Shown here: one piece after another, positions 40,735-49,972 of the stretch
Layout of the letters: each line of letters begins with the position of its first letter
Numbering within the stretch: position 1 is the stretch's first letter
Assembly: GCF_012184415.1 (NCBI RefSeq)
Contig: NZ_VTOX01000002.1
Span: 682,001 to 746,000, forward strand
DNA length: 64,000 bases
From: Ramlibacter lithotrophicus
GTDB taxonomy: Bacteria; Pseudomonadota; Gammaproteobacteria; Burkholderiales; Burkholderiaceae_C
Direction of reading: 5' to 3'
Translations under genes and position numbers: made by a program
Notes under the pieces: model-generated
What the model was told of the DNA's origin: nothing
The model's input: the letters and a program-made list of their open reading frames with translations, nothing else
Databases searched by the model: none

Positions 40735-43575
40735 TCAGTGCGCCTTTTCCCAGTTGGCCCCGACGCCGATCTCCGCCAGCAGCGGCACGCGCAGTTGCGC
40801 GACGCCCGCCATCAGGCGCGGGATCTCGGCCCTGATCCAGTCCACCTCGTCCTCGGGCACCTCGAACACCAGTTCGTCGTGCACCTGCATGATCATCTTC
40901 GTGCGCCGCTGCTGCGCGTCGAGCACGTCCTGCACGGCCACCATGCTCAGCTTGATCAGGTCGGCGGCGGTGCCTTGCATCGGCGCGTTGATGGCCGCCC
41001 GTTCGGCGCCGCCGCGGCGCGGCCCGTTGGGTGAATTGATCTCGGGCAGGTACAGGCGCCGGCCGAACACGGTTTCGACATAGCCGCGGCTCTTCGCCGA
41101 CAGCCGGGTCTCGTCCATGTACTGCTTGACGCCGGGGTAGCGCTCGAAATAGCGCTGGATGTAGTTCTTGGCGGCCGCGCCCTCGATGCCGAGGTTGCGC
41201 GCCAGCCCGAAGGCGCTCATGCCGTAGATCAGGCCGAAGTTGATCACCTTGGCATAGCGGCGCTGCTCGCTGGTCACCTGGTCCGGCGCCACGCCGAACA
41301 CTTCGGATGCCGTCGCCCGGTGCACGTCCATGCCCTCGCGGAAGGCACGCAGCAGCGCCTCATCCTCGGACAGGTGCGCCATGATGCGCAGCTCGATCTG
41401 GCTGTAGTCCGCGCTGGCGATCAGGTGCCCGGGCGCCGCGATGAACGCCTCGCGCACGCGCCGGCCCTCCGGCGTCTTCACCGGGATGTTCTGCAGGTTC
41501 GGGTCGTTCGAACTGAGGCGTCCGGTCACCGCCACCGCCTGCGCGTAGTGCGTGTGCACGCGGCCGGTACGCGGATGGATCATCTGCGGCAGCTTGTCCG
41601 TGTAGGTGCCTTTCAGCTTGGACAGCCCTCGGTGTTCCAGCAGCTTCGCCGGCAGCGGATAGTCCTCGGCCAGCTTTTCCAGCACTTCCTCGTCGGTGCT
41701 CGGCACGCCGCTGGCCGTCTTCTTCACCACCGGCAGGCCCAGCTTGGTGAAGAGGATCTCGCCGATCTGCTTGGGCGAGCCCAGGTTGAACGGCTGCCCC
41801 GCCAGGTCGTGCGCCTCGCGTTCGAGCTGCATCATCCGCTGGCCCAGCTCGGCGCTCTGCCGCGCCAGCATCGCGCTGTCGATCAGCACGCCGTTGCGCT
41901 CCACGCGGTACAGCGTCTCGCTGCTCTTCATCTCCAGGTCGTAGATGAAGCGCAGCTTGCCGTCGGCCTGGAGCTTGGGCCATAGCGCCAGATGGACGTC
42001 CAGCGTCTGGTCCGAGTCCTCGCACGAATACTCGGCGGCCTTGTCCACGGGCACCTGGGCGAACGGGATCTGGTGCGCGCCCTTGCCGGCGATGTGCTCG
42101 TAGTCGATGCCGGTGCGCCCGAGGTGGCGTTCGGCCAGGCTGGCGAGCCCGTGCGGCTTGTGCACTTCCAGCACGTAGCTTTGCAGCATCGTGTCGTGGG
42201 CATAGCCGCGCACCTCGATGCCATGGTTGGCGAAGACGTGGCGGTCGTACTTGACGTGCTGGCCGAGCTTGGCCCGGTCCGGGTTCTCCAGCCACGGCTT
42301 CAGCCGCGCCAGCGCCTCCTCGCGCGGCAACTGGTCGGGCGCGTCGCCGTAGCTGTGCGCCAGCGGCAGGTAGGCGGCGACGCCAGGCTGCACGCTGAAC
42401 GACAGCCCGATGATCTCGGCCTGCATCTCATCGAGCGAACTGGTCTCGGTGTCGAGGGCCACCAGCTCCGCGGCCTCGATCTTCGCCAGCCATTCGTCGA
42501 ACTGGGCCCAGGTGAAGATGGTGTCGTACTGCAGGTTGGTCACCTGCGACCGGCTCGTGAGGTCGGGATCCTGGAACCCGGGCCCGTCGCCGGTGCCCAC
42601 CTTCTTCTGGCGCCGGTGTTCCTCGATCAGCTCCGGCGGCACGTCGTGCACCTCGAGCTGCTTCGCCAGCCCCTTGAAGCCGTAGCGCTCGTAGAACGCC
42701 TTCAGCGCCTCCGTGTCCTGTCCGTCGACGACCTTCAGGTCCTCGAGTTCGGGCAGGCCGGGAATGTGGTCGGCCAGCTCGCAGTCCTTGCGGATCGTCA
42801 GCAGCTCGCGCCCCCTGGGCAGCCAGTCCAGCGCGCGCCGCAGGTGCTCGCCGACGGCGCCCTTCACTTCCGCGGCCCGCTCGATCAGCGCGTCGAGCGA
42901 CCCGTATTCCTGCAGCAGCTTGACGGCGGTCTTCGGTCCGACCTTGTCGACGCCGGGCACGTTGTCCACTGCGTCGCCGACCAGCGCCTGGTAGTCCACC
43001 ATCAGCCGCGGCGGCACGCCGAACTCCGCCTCGACGCCGGCGACGTCGCGCTTGCGGTCGTTCATGGTGTCGATCACGGTGACGTGCTCGTTGACCAGTT
43101 GCGAGAGGTCCTTGTCGCCGCTGGAGATCACGGTCTCGATGCCGCGCTCGGTGGCCATGCAGGCCAGCGTGCCGATCACGTCGTCGGCCTCCACGCCGGG
43201 CACGTTCAGCACCTTCCATCCGAGCAGCCGCACCACCTCGTGGATGGCATCGATCTGCGTGCGCAGGTCGGGCGGCATCGGCGAACGCGTGGCCTTGTAT
43301 TCGGGATAGATGTCGTCGCGGAAGGTCTTGCCGGGCGCGTCGAACACGCACGCGACATAGTCGGCGCGCACGTCGCGGCGCAGCTTCTGCAGCATGTTGA
43401 TCATGCCGCGGATGGCGCCGGTGGCCGGGCTGGCGGGGTCGCCCGGCACCGCCCGCAGGTCGGGCATCGCGTGGAAGGCGCGGTACAGGTAGCTGGATCC
43501 GTCGACCAGCAGCAGCACCTTGGGGCCCCCGGTGTCCGTCTGTGGCTCGTGGCTCGTCTCGGTCATGGGCGGCAT
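40735..43575 (-). CDS. polA: DNA polymerase I
   Basis: 946 aa, full length. N-terminal 5'-3' nuclease ([43 protein letters not shown]), central 3'-5' exonuclease with the active DTE motif ([13 protein letters not shown]), and polymerase domain with motif [20 protein letters not shown], the O-helix [19 protein letters not shown] and motif [12 protein letters not shown]. It fills gaps and removes RNA primers. Start may be ATG 43575 or 43566; no ribosome site decides. Divergent from the DUF2782 gene, a conserved order in Burkholderiales. Confidence 0.96.
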   Translation of the reverse strand: MPPMTETSHEPQTDTGGPKVLLLVDGSSYLYRAFHAMPDLRAVPGDPASPATGAIRGMINMLQKLRRDVRADYVACVFDAPGKTFRDDIYPEYKATRSPMPPDLRTQIDAIHEVVRLLGWKVLNVPGVEADDVIGTLACMATERGIETVISSGDKDLSQLVNEHVTVIDTMNDRKRDVAGVEAEFGVPPRLMVDYQALVGDAVDNVPGVDKVGPKTAVKLLQEYGSLDALIERAAEVKGAVGEHLRRALDWLPRGRELLTIRKDCELADHIPGLPELEDLKVVDGQDTEALKAFYERYGFKGLAKQLEVHDVPPELIEEHRRQKKVGTGDGPGFQDPDLTSRSQVTNLQYDTIFTWAQFDEWLAKIEAAELVALDTETSSLDEMQAEIIGLSFSVQPGVAAYLPLAHSYGDAPDQLPREEALARLKPWLENPDRAKLGQHVKYDRHVFANHGIEVRGYAHDTMLQSYVLEVHKPHGLASLAERHLGRTGIDYEHIAGKGAHQIPFAQVPVDKAAEYSCEDSDQTLDVHLALWPKLQADGKLRFIYDLEMKSSETLYRVERNGVLIDSAMLARQSAELGQRMMQLEREAHDLAGQPFNLGSPKQIGEILFTKLGLPVVKKTASGVPSTDEEVLEKLAEDYPLPAKLLEHRGLSKLKGTYTDKLPQMIHPRTGRVHTHYAQAVAVTGRLSSNDPNLQNIPVKTPEGRRVREAFIAAPGHLIASADYSQIELRIMAHLSEDEALLRAFREGMDVHRATASEVFGVAPDQVTSEQRRYAKVINFGLIYGMSAFGLARNLGIEGAAAKNYIQRYFERYPGVKQYMDETRLSAKSRGYVETVFGRRLYLPEINSPNGPRRGGAERAAINAPMQGTAADLIKLSMVAVQDVLDAQQRRTKMIMQVHDELVFEVPEDEVDWIRAEIPRLMAGVAQLRVPLLAEIGVGANWEKAH

Positions 43576-43636
43576 TGTGCCTGCGCGGCACGTGTCGACG
43601 TCCGCGGCGGCACGTCGGCCCGCCTACAATTGCGCC

Positions 43637-43975
43637 ATGCGCGCGCGATTCCTGCTCCTTCCGGCCGTTTCGGCCCTCACGGCCGCCACGGCGGCCCTGG
43701 CCCAGGCGCCCGCCGCGCCCCTCGTGCAGGATTCGCCGGCGCTCGAGGGCCGCAGGAACCAGCGCGTCGAGCGCATCCACGTCGAGGACGCGGCCGTGAG
43801 CATCGACGAGGTGCGCTACGGCGGCCAGACGCAGAGCATCACCGTGCAGCCCAAGGCCAACGTGCCCGAATACGAGATCCAACCCACCGACCTGGGCCGC
43901 AGCCGTCCCGCCGACCACCGCGACGGCATGAGCAGCGCCACCGGCAAGCGGGTCTGGAACGTCTTCAAGTTCTGA
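43637..43975 (+). CDS. DUF2782 family protein, secreted
   Basis: 112 aa. Signal peptide ending AALAQ, then a compact beta-rich domain with [33 protein letters not shown] and EYEIQP, the DUF2782 pattern. Function unknown. It lies between polA and thrB as in many relatives, 2 bp before the thrB start. Confidence 0.82.
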   Translation: MRARFLLLPAVSALTAATAALAQAPAAPLVQDSPALEGRRNQRVERIHVEDAAVSIDEVRYGGQTQSITVQPKANVPEYEIQPTDLGRSRPADHRDGMSSATGKRVWNVFKF

Positions 43976-43977
43976 TC

Positions 43978-44964
43978 GTGGCGGTCTTCACCGAAGTCTC
44001 GGAGCGCGAGGCCGGCGAACTGGTGCACCGGCTGCAGCTGGGCGAGCTGCGCGAGCTGCGCGGCATCCAGGGCGGCATCGAGAACACCAATTACTTCCTG
44101 ACCACCGAGCAGGACGGCGCGCGCCAGGAATACGTGCTGACGCTGTTCGAGCGGCTCACCGCGGAGCAGCTGCCGTTCTACCTGTACCTGATGAAGCACC
44201 TGGCGCGGCACGGCATTCCGGTGCCCGATCCGCATGCGCTGGCCGGCAGCGCCGGCAAGGACGAGGAGCACGGCCAGCTGCTGCACCGGGTCGCCGGCAA
44301 GCCGGCCGCAGTGGTGGACCGCCTGCGCGGCGCAAGCGTCCTCGATCCCGGGCCCGCGCACTGCGCCGCCGTCGGCGCGATGCTGGCGCGCATGCACCTG
44401 GCGGCGCGCGACTATCCCCGCCACCAGCCCAACCTGCGCGGCCTGGCGTGGTGGAACGAGACGGTGCCGGTGGTGCTGCCGCACACGACGCCGGAGCAGG
44501 CGGCCCTCCTGCGCAGCGAACTCGCGTTCCAGAACCATGTGGCCGAGGGATCGCTCTACGCCGCCCTGCCGCGCGGGCCTGTCCACGCCGACCTGTTCCG
44601 CGACAACGTGATGTTCGAGGACGGGCGCCTGACCGGCTTCTTCGATTTCTATTTCGCGGGCGTCGACACCTGGCTGTTCGACATCGCCGTGTGCCTCAAC
44701 GACTGGTGCGTCGACCTGTCCGCCGGCGCCCACGACCAGGCACGGGCCGCGGCCTTCCTGGACGCTTATGGCGGCGTGCGGCCCCTGGCGGCTGCCGAGC
44801 GCCGCCTGCTGCCGGCCATGCTGCGCGCCGGGGCGCTGCGCTTCTGGATCTCGCGACTGTGGGACTTCCACCTGCCGCGCGAGGCGGCGCTGCTGCAGCC
44901 GCACGACCCGTCCCACTTCGAACGGGTGCTGCGCCAGCGCGTCGCGCACCCGCCGCTCGCCTGA
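43978..44964 (+). CDS. thrB: Homoserine kinase (ThrB, APH-fold type)
   Basis: 328 aa starting at GTG 43978, just behind the DUF2782 stop. [18 protein letters not shown], then [12 protein letters not shown] (nucleotide loop), the catalytic [13 protein letters not shown] (Brenner-type HxDxxxxN) and GFFDFYFAG mark an aminoglycoside-phosphotransferase-fold homoserine kinase, the form used in many proteobacteria. It phosphorylates homoserine in threonine synthesis. The next gene starts 4 bp later. Confidence 0.92.
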   Translation: MAVFTEVSEREAGELVHRLQLGELRELRGIQGGIENTNYFLTTEQDGARQEYVLTLFERLTAEQLPFYLYLMKHLARHGIPVPDPHALAGSAGKDEEHGQLLHRVAGKPAAVVDRLRGASVLDPGPAHCAAVGAMLARMHLAARDYPRHQPNLRGLAWWNETVPVVLPHTTPEQAALLRSELAFQNHVAEGSLYAALPRGPVHADLFRDNVMFEDGRLTGFFDFYFAGVDTWLFDIAVCLNDWCVDLSAGAHDQARAAAFLDAYGGVRPLAAAERRLLPAMLRAGALRFWISRLWDFHLPREAALLQPHDPSHFERVLRQRVAHPPLA

Positions 44965-44968
44965 GGGC

Positions 44969-45724
44969 ATGAAGCTCAACATCGTCCCCGCCCGCACCGG
45001 CCTGCAGTGGATCAAGCTGGGGGTGCGCACCTTCCTGCGGCAACCGCTCGCACTGGCCGGCCTGTTCTTCATGTACATGACGGTGGTGATCGTCATTGCG
45101 CAGGTTCCCGTCATCGGCGTCTTCATCGGCGGGCTGCTGGTGCCGGCTGCCACGCTCGGCCTGATGGCGGCGACCGAGGAGGCGACCAAGGGCCGGTTCC
45201 CGATGCCGTCGGTGCTGCTCAGCGCGTTCCGCGCCGGCCGCCAGCGCGTGCGCGCGATGCTGGTGCTGGGCCTGGTCTACACCATCGCCTCCTGGCTCGT
45301 GACACGGCTGGCGGCGCTGCTCTTCGGCGAACCGGACCCGGGGATGCAGATCGACGGCGCGGCGATCCTGGCGCTGGCGCTGCACATCCCTCTCTTCCTC
45401 ATGTTCTGGCATGCGCCAGCGCTGGTGCACTGGCATGGCGTCACGCCGGCCAAGAGCCTGTTCTTCAGCCTGGTGGCCTGCCTGCGGAACTTCGGCGCGT
45501 ATTTCGTCTACGGGCTGGGCTGGCTGGGCCTGTTCATCGCGACCGGCATGCTGTTCGCGTTGATCGGCGGCATGCTGGGCGGCGCGGGCATGGCACGCGC
45601 CGTCATGATGCCGCTGGCGCTGCTGCTCGCCGCGATGTTCTCGACGTCGATCTACTTCACGTTCCGCGACAGCTTCGTCGCGACCGGCGAACCCGGCGAA
45701 GACCAGCACCAGGAAGCACCATGA
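44969..45724 (+). CDS. BPSS1780-family membrane protein
   Basis: 251 aa, six membrane helices. LNIVPARTGLQWIKLGVRTFLRQPLALAGLFFM is the family signature at the N terminus. Function unknown, but the genomic position behind thrB is conserved in Burkholderiales. Its TGA overlaps the next ATG. Confidence 0.83.
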   Translation: MKLNIVPARTGLQWIKLGVRTFLRQPLALAGLFFMYMTVVIVIAQVPVIGVFIGGLLVPAATLGLMAATEEATKGRFPMPSVLLSAFRAGRQRVRAMLVLGLVYTIASWLVTRLAALLFGEPDPGMQIDGAAILALALHIPLFLMFWHAPALVHWHGVTPAKSLFFSLVACLRNFGAYFVYGLGWLGLFIATGMLFALIGGMLGGAGMARAVMMPLALLLAAMFSTSIYFTFRDSFVATGEPGEDQHQEAP

Positions 45725-46461
45725 ACCATGTCCTGCAAGGCCGCCGCGAGTCCGAGCTGCAGTGGTTCCGCCGCCGCGGCTTCCTGGCGGCCGCTGCCGC
45801 GTGGACCGGGCTGGGCGGCTTCGGCGCGGCGCAGGCGCAGGCCCGCAGCAACATCGTCGAGCTGCAGGGCGATGCGCTGCTCAACGGCCGGCGGCTGCAT
45901 CCGGGCCAGACGATCCAGACCGGCGACTCGGTGCAGACCGGTCCCGGATCGCACCTGGTCTTCGCCGTCGGCGACTCGTCGTTCCTGGTGCGGCAGAACT
46001 CCCAGCTCACCGTCGCACGCGGCCCGACGCTGTTCGCCGTCAGCGTGCTGCGGCTGGTCACCGGCGCGGTCGCCAGCGTCTGGGGCCGGGGCCAGCAGCG
46101 CCGCATCGTCACGCCGACGCTCACGGCCGGCATTCGCGGCACCGGCGCGTACACCGAGGTGTTCGCGGCGCAGGACAATCGCACCTACTTCTGCAACTGC
46201 TACGGCACGATCGACATGGCGGCCGGCGCCGACCGCGCCGTGTCGGTGTCGCAGTACCACCAGTCGTTCTGGGGCGAGCCGCAGCCGCGCGACGGCCGCT
46301 CGCTCACGCCCGCCCGCGCCATCAACCACAGCGACGAGGAACTCGAATTCCTCGCCCGGCTGGCCGGCCAGCGCACCGCCTGGCAGGTGATGGGCCGCCG
46401 CGGTTCCAAGGACGGCAGCGGCACGCTCGATCCGTACGGCGCGCCGGCACAGCCGCGATAG
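45721..46461 (+). CDS. FecR-domain protein with Tat-like signal
   Basis: 246 aa. RRRGFLAAAAAWTG resembles a twin-arginine signal, followed by a FecR-like beta domain: NGRRLHPGQTIQTGDSVQTGPGSHLVFAVGDSSFLVRQNSQLTV. Most FecR proteins signal to an ECF sigma factor; here no FecA or sigma gene is nearby, so it may be a stand-alone scaffold. A Cys-Asn-Cys-Tyr motif (YFCNCYG) is notable. Overlaps the BPSS1780 gene as ATGA. Confidence 0.75.
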   Translation: MNHVLQGRRESELQWFRRRGFLAAAAAWTGLGGFGAAQAQARSNIVELQGDALLNGRRLHPGQTIQTGDSVQTGPGSHLVFAVGDSSFLVRQNSQLTVARGPTLFAVSVLRLVTGAVASVWGRGQQRRIVTPTLTAGIRGTGAYTEVFAAQDNRTYFCNCYGTIDMAAGADRAVSVSQYHQSFWGEPQPRDGRSLTPARAINHSDEELEFLARLAGQRTAWQVMGRRGSKDGSGTLDPYGAPAQPR

Positions 46462-46473
46462 GCGCGGGACACG

Positions 46474-47325
46474 CTAGAAGGCGCCGCCGGGTTCTTCCAG
46501 CCGGTGCGCCAGCGCGACCATCTGCGGCCGCACCTCGCGCAGCAGGTAGTCGGGCGACAGGTTGAAGCCCGGGCCGCCGCAGTTGATGGCCATCACGGAA
46601 CGTCCGCCAGGCGCATGGAAGGCGATGGCGATCGCGTTGACGTCCTTCTGCCATTCGCCGAACGAGGTGCACACGCCCAGTTCCCTGTACTCGGCCAGCG
46701 CGCGCTCGATGCCGGTGCGCACCTGCGGCCAGCCCTTGGGATCGCGGTCGCGGATGCGGTCCAGCAACGCGGTGCGCTGCGCCTCGCTGCAGCGCGCGAG
46801 ATACGCCCGGCCCATCGCCGTCGTCGCCACCGGAATCCGTGAGCCGACGTCGAGGCTCAGCGTCAGCGCCGACTCGCTGCGGCAGTTCTCCACGTAGATC
46901 ATGCTCAGGCGGTCGCGCATGCCCAGCGACACCATCGCCTGCGAGCGGTCGGCCAGTTCCTGCATCAGCGGCCGCGCGAGCTGGCGCACGTCCATGCGCG
47001 CCAGCATCGTGCTGCCGAGCGCCAGCACCGCGCTGCCCAGCCGGTAGCCGCCGTTGCCGTGGCCGTCGTCGGCATGCTCCAGGTAGCCTTGCTTGGTCAG
47101 CGTGTAGGTCAGGCGCGAGATCGTCGACTTGGGCAGCCCGCAGCGGCGCGCCAGCTCCTGGTTGCCCAGCATGCGGTCGCGCGAGCGGAACGCACTGAGC
47201 ACTTCCAGTCCCCGCGCCAGCGCCGTCACGAAGTGGCGGTCGGCCTTGGCGTTGATCGGACGCCTGGCCGGCTTGACGCCCTCTGGCTGGGCGGGTCGAA
47301 CGGAGAGCGGGGCGAGGTTCTGCAT
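46474..47325 (-). CDS. IclR-family transcriptional regulator
   Basis: 283 aa. The winged helix is FVTALARGLEVLSAFRSRDRMLGNQELARRCGLPKSTISRLTYTL, then the IclR effector domain (RLGSAVLALGSTMLARMDV, TAMGRAYLARCSEAQR, INCGGPGFNL). ATG 47325 has GGAAG upstream; the longer frame beginning at 47493 has no such site. The gene is convergent with the FecR gene and lies upstream of the sulfur cluster on the same strand. A TTCTG/CAGAA dyad at 47399-47413 is a candidate operator. Confidence 0.87.
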   Translation of the reverse strand: MQNLAPLSVRPAQPEGVKPARRPINAKADRHFVTALARGLEVLSAFRSRDRMLGNQELARRCGLPKSTISRLTYTLTKQGYLEHADDGHGNGGYRLGSAVLALGSTMLARMDVRQLARPLMQELADRSQAMVSLGMRDRLSMIYVENCRSESALTLSLDVGSRIPVATTAMGRAYLARCSEAQRTALLDRIRDRDPKGWPQVRTGIERALAEYRELGVCTSFGEWQKDVNAIAIAFHAPGGRSVMAINCGGPGFNLSPDYLLREVRPQMVALAHRLEEPGGAF

Positions 47326-47398
47326 GTCGGAACTTCCGGACGGGGACGACTCAGGGTTACACCTGAGGCACCATTGTGCCGGAAAGACGGGCGCCGGA

Positions 47399-47413
47399 TT
47401 CTGGAATGCAGAA
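47399..47413. promoter_or_regulatory. TTCTG-GAATG-CAGAA dyad, candidate operator
   Basis: Perfect 5-bp arms with a 5-bp spacer, 74 nt upstream of the IclR regulator's ATG and 49 nt behind the end of the YeeE gene. IclR factors bind short palindromes; autoregulation is inference. Confidence 0.35.
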
Positions 47414-47461
47414 CCGGGGCGACACGCACGATATGGCAGGAACGCGCACCGCGCACCCGCG

Positions 47462-48628
47462 TCAAGTCTCCAGCGCCCCCGAGGGCATGTCACCGGCGGC
47501 GCCCGCCTCTTCTTCCCGCTCCGCCTGCCACACCAGCACCTTCAGCGTCGCCACCGAGCCGGCCACGATGCCGGCCACGGCGATCATCGAACCGATCGAC
47601 AGGGTCGACAGGCCGGAGAGCCCTTGCCCGATGGTGCAGCCGAGCGCCGTCACGCCGCCGGCCCCCATCAGGATTGCGCCGGCGAGCTGGTTGCGCAGGT
47701 CGGCGGTGGAGGCGAAGCCCTCCCAGCGGAAGGTGCGGGTCGCGACCGCATGGGCGGCCGACCCCGCAATGGTGCCGAGCACCAGCGCGATGCCGAAGGT
47801 CACGTGCAGCGACTTGTCGGTCCACAGCATCAGCAGTTCCAGCGAGTACGCCAGTGGCGCGACGTAGCTGAACGACTCCAGCGTGCGCGTGTTGGTGGCG
47901 TGGTACACGGTCTCCAGCGTGTCGGGATTCTCGCCATAGCCGAGATGCCCCGTGACGTACCAGCCCGCGGCGACGACGGCGCCCAGCACCACGCCGCCGG
48001 CGATCTGCCGTCCGTTGCCGCGGTAGCGCCTGTCCTTGAAGACGAAGGCCAGCAGCGCGGCGCAGACCGCCGCCGCGGTGAGGGCCAGCGCGGTGCGAGC
48101 CTCCATGCCGGTGGCTTTCGCCAGCGCGGCCGCCAGGCTGGAGTCCTTCCAGCCGAACGCCGCCAGGTCGATGCGCGCCGGGTCGAGCCAGTTCGCGCGC
48201 CATTGTCCGAACAGGCCCTTCAGCGCCATGTACGAGGCGATCGCCATGAAGGTCAGGACCACCAGCGAGCGGATGCTGCCGGCGCCCGCGCGCACCAGGT
48301 TGCGGTTGGCGCAGCCGCCCGCGATCGTCATGCCGACGCCGAACAGCAGGCCGCCGGCCAGCAGCGACAGCCACGGCAGCACGGGCCGCTGCGGCACCGA
48401 CTTCGCCAGGTCGATCTGGCCCGTCAACGAGAGCAGCGCCGTCGCGAGCAGCGCCACGGCCACGGCCAGCAGCCACGTGCGCATCCGCGTCCACGAGCCC
48501 ATGTTGACGATGTCGGACAGCGCGCCCATGGTGCAGAAGTTCGTGCGCGCGGCCGCGAGGCCGAACACGAAGGCGAGCGCGAAGCCCGCGGCGACCACGA
48601 TCAGGCCCAGGTTGGCGGTGCTGCCCAT
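47462..48628 (-). CDS. YeeE/YedE-family sulfur-compound transporter
   Basis: 388 aa, about ten membrane helices. The conserved cysteines are in ARTNFCTMGA, GGCANRNLVR and GCTIGQGLSG, as in thiosulfate transporters of the YeeE/TsuA type. It should move thiosulfate or a related sulfur species. The DsrE-like and TusA genes are immediately upstream on the same strand, a typical sulfur-trafficking set. Confidence 0.85.
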   Translation of the reverse strand: MGSTANLGLIVVAAGFALAFVFGLAAARTNFCTMGALSDIVNMGSWTRMRTWLLAVAVALLATALLSLTGQIDLAKSVPQRPVLPWLSLLAGGLLFGVGMTIAGGCANRNLVRAGAGSIRSLVVLTFMAIASYMALKGLFGQWRANWLDPARIDLAAFGWKDSSLAAALAKATGMEARTALALTAAAVCAALLAFVFKDRRYRGNGRQIAGGVVLGAVVAAGWYVTGHLGYGENPDTLETVYHATNTRTLESFSYVAPLAYSLELLMLWTDKSLHVTFGIALVLGTIAGSAAHAVATRTFRWEGFASTADLRNQLAGAILMGAGGVTALGCTIGQGLSGLSTLSIGSMIAVAGIVAGSVATLKVLVWQAEREEEAGAAGDMPSGALET

Positions 48629-48671
48629 GCGAAGTCCCCGGTGACGGCGGGCGCGGCCCGCCTGCGACGAA

Positions 48672-49142
48672 TCAGATGAAGAGACAGACGTCGGTGTCGC
48701 CGGCGAACTTCAGGAAGGTCGCCGCGCCGCCGTACTCGATGCCGTCGATGAACTCGTCCCTCGAGAACTCGAACAGGTCCACCGTCATCTGGCAGGCGAT
48801 GAAGCCCACGTCGGCTTCCTGGCAGGTGGCGCGCAGCTCCTGCAGCGACGCCACGCCCTTCTTCCTCATCTTGCTTTTCATCATCGAGGTGGCCATCGCC
48901 TCCATGCCGGGCAGCATCGACACCATGACGGGCATCGGCATCGGCATCGGCATCGCGGGATTGGCCAGCGGGCTGATCGCTATGTCGTCGAGGTTCTTGC
49001 GCAGCAGCTGCAGGCCGTAGAAGGTGAAGAACACCTTCACGTCCCAGCCCAGCGTCGCCGCCGTCGACGCCAGGATCAGCGGCGGATAGGCCATGTCCAG
49101 CGCGCCCTTGGTCGCGATGATGGCCATCTTCTTGGTTGCCAT
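48672..49142 (-). CDS. DsrE/DsrF-like sulfur carrier family protein
   Basis: 156 aa. MATKKMAIIATKGALDMAYPPLILASTAATLG is the DsrE2-type start and GFIACQMTVDLFEF holds the likely active Cys. A Met-rich insert (AMPMPMPMPVM, MEAMATSMMKSKM) is encoded by a hexanucleotide repeat. GAGGAGGCACCC is a strong ribosome site. It probably passes sulfane sulfur together with TusA. Confidence 0.82.
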   Translation of the reverse strand: MATKKMAIIATKGALDMAYPPLILASTAATLGWDVKVFFTFYGLQLLRKNLDDIAISPLANPAMPMPMPMPVMVSMLPGMEAMATSMMKSKMRKKGVASLQELRATCQEADVGFIACQMTVDLFEFSRDEFIDGIEYGGAATFLKFAGDTDVCLFI

Positions 49143-49174
49143 GGGTGCCTCCTCCTGAAGGGTGCGCCGCGTCT

Positions 49175-49402
49175 TCAGGCCTTGCGCAGGAAGAACACGT
49201 ACTTGCTGTGCTCGGTGGTGGATTCCAGCAGCGTGTTGCCGGTCTCCTCGGCGAAGGCGGCCATGTCGCACACCGACCCGGGGTCGGTCGCGACCACGCG
49301 CAGCACCTGGCCGGAGGCCATGCCGCCCAGCGATTTCTTGGTCTTGACGATCGGCATCGGGCAGGCGAGGCCCGAGGCGTCGAACTCCTTGTCGAACTGC
49401 AT
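49175..49402 (-). CDS. TusA/SirA-family sulfur carrier
   Basis: 75 aa, one TusA domain. The CPxP motif with catalytic Cys is in GLACPMPIVKTKKSL. It receives and hands on persulfide sulfur. GGGAG precedes ATG 49402. Upstream of the DsrE-like gene by 32 bp. Confidence 0.88.
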   Translation of the reverse strand: MQFDKEFDASGLACPMPIVKTKKSLGGMASGQVLRVVATDPGSVCDMAAFAEETGNTLLESTTEHSKYVFFLRKA

Positions 49403-49540
49403 GCATGTCTCCCGGTGGAATGTGGCGGGGGCCGATCCGATGCCGGCCCCGGAACGCGTATTAGCGAAGATGCGGCGCGCAGCGTCTATCACCGGGATGG
49501 GGTGTAGTGCATAGCCCATGCGGGTAGTGGGGCCGTGCGG

Positions 49541-49972
49541 TCACAGGTAGAGGCCCGACGCGGCCGCCAGCACCACCAGCGCCTGCAGCAGGCACAAGGC
49601 GACGAACCAGCGGTCGCGCGCGGCCGCGTAGAGCGGCACCAGCGCGAGCAGCGACAGCACCGAGCAGCCCGCGAGGATCGCGATCCCCGCCAGCCCCATC
49701 ACGTCACCGTGGTGCGCGAGGCGGTACCAGGCCCAGCCGGTGGGCGAGCCGGACGCGGCCAGGTACGCCTGCACCGGCTGCGACCAGAGCTGGGCCAGCC
49801 GCTCGGGCGGCAGGTGCGCGGGCAACCACCCGGTGGCGTAGCCCAGGAAGCTCGCGACCAGCACGGCCAGGCCGATGCGCGTGCCCCACTGCAGCAGCAG
49901 CGCGTAACGCAGCTGCTGCGGCGACTGCGCGGCCGCTGCGACCGCGTCGGCGACGGGGCGCGACGTGGTCAT
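49541..49972 (-). CDS. Small membrane protein downstream of TauE/SafE gene
   Basis: 143 aa with three or four hydrophobic helices (ALLLQWGTRIGLAVLVASFLGYA, VMGLAGIAILAGCSVLSLLALVPLY, VALCLLQALVVLAAASGLYL). No family recognised. Its start overlaps the TauE/SafE stop as ATGA, so it is translated with that exporter and may be an accessory subunit. Confidence 0.7.
   Translation of the reverse strand: MTTSRPVADAVAAAAQSPQQLRYALLLQWGTRIGLAVLVASFLGYATGWLPAHLPPERLAQLWSQPVQAYLAASGSPTGWAWYRLAHHGDVMGLAGIAILAGCSVLSLLALVPLYAAARDRWFVALCLLQALVVLAAASGLYL

Noticed and set aside
41992..43977. Plus-strand frame leading into thrB
   Set aside because: Antisense to polA; homoserine kinase homology starts at GTG 43978.
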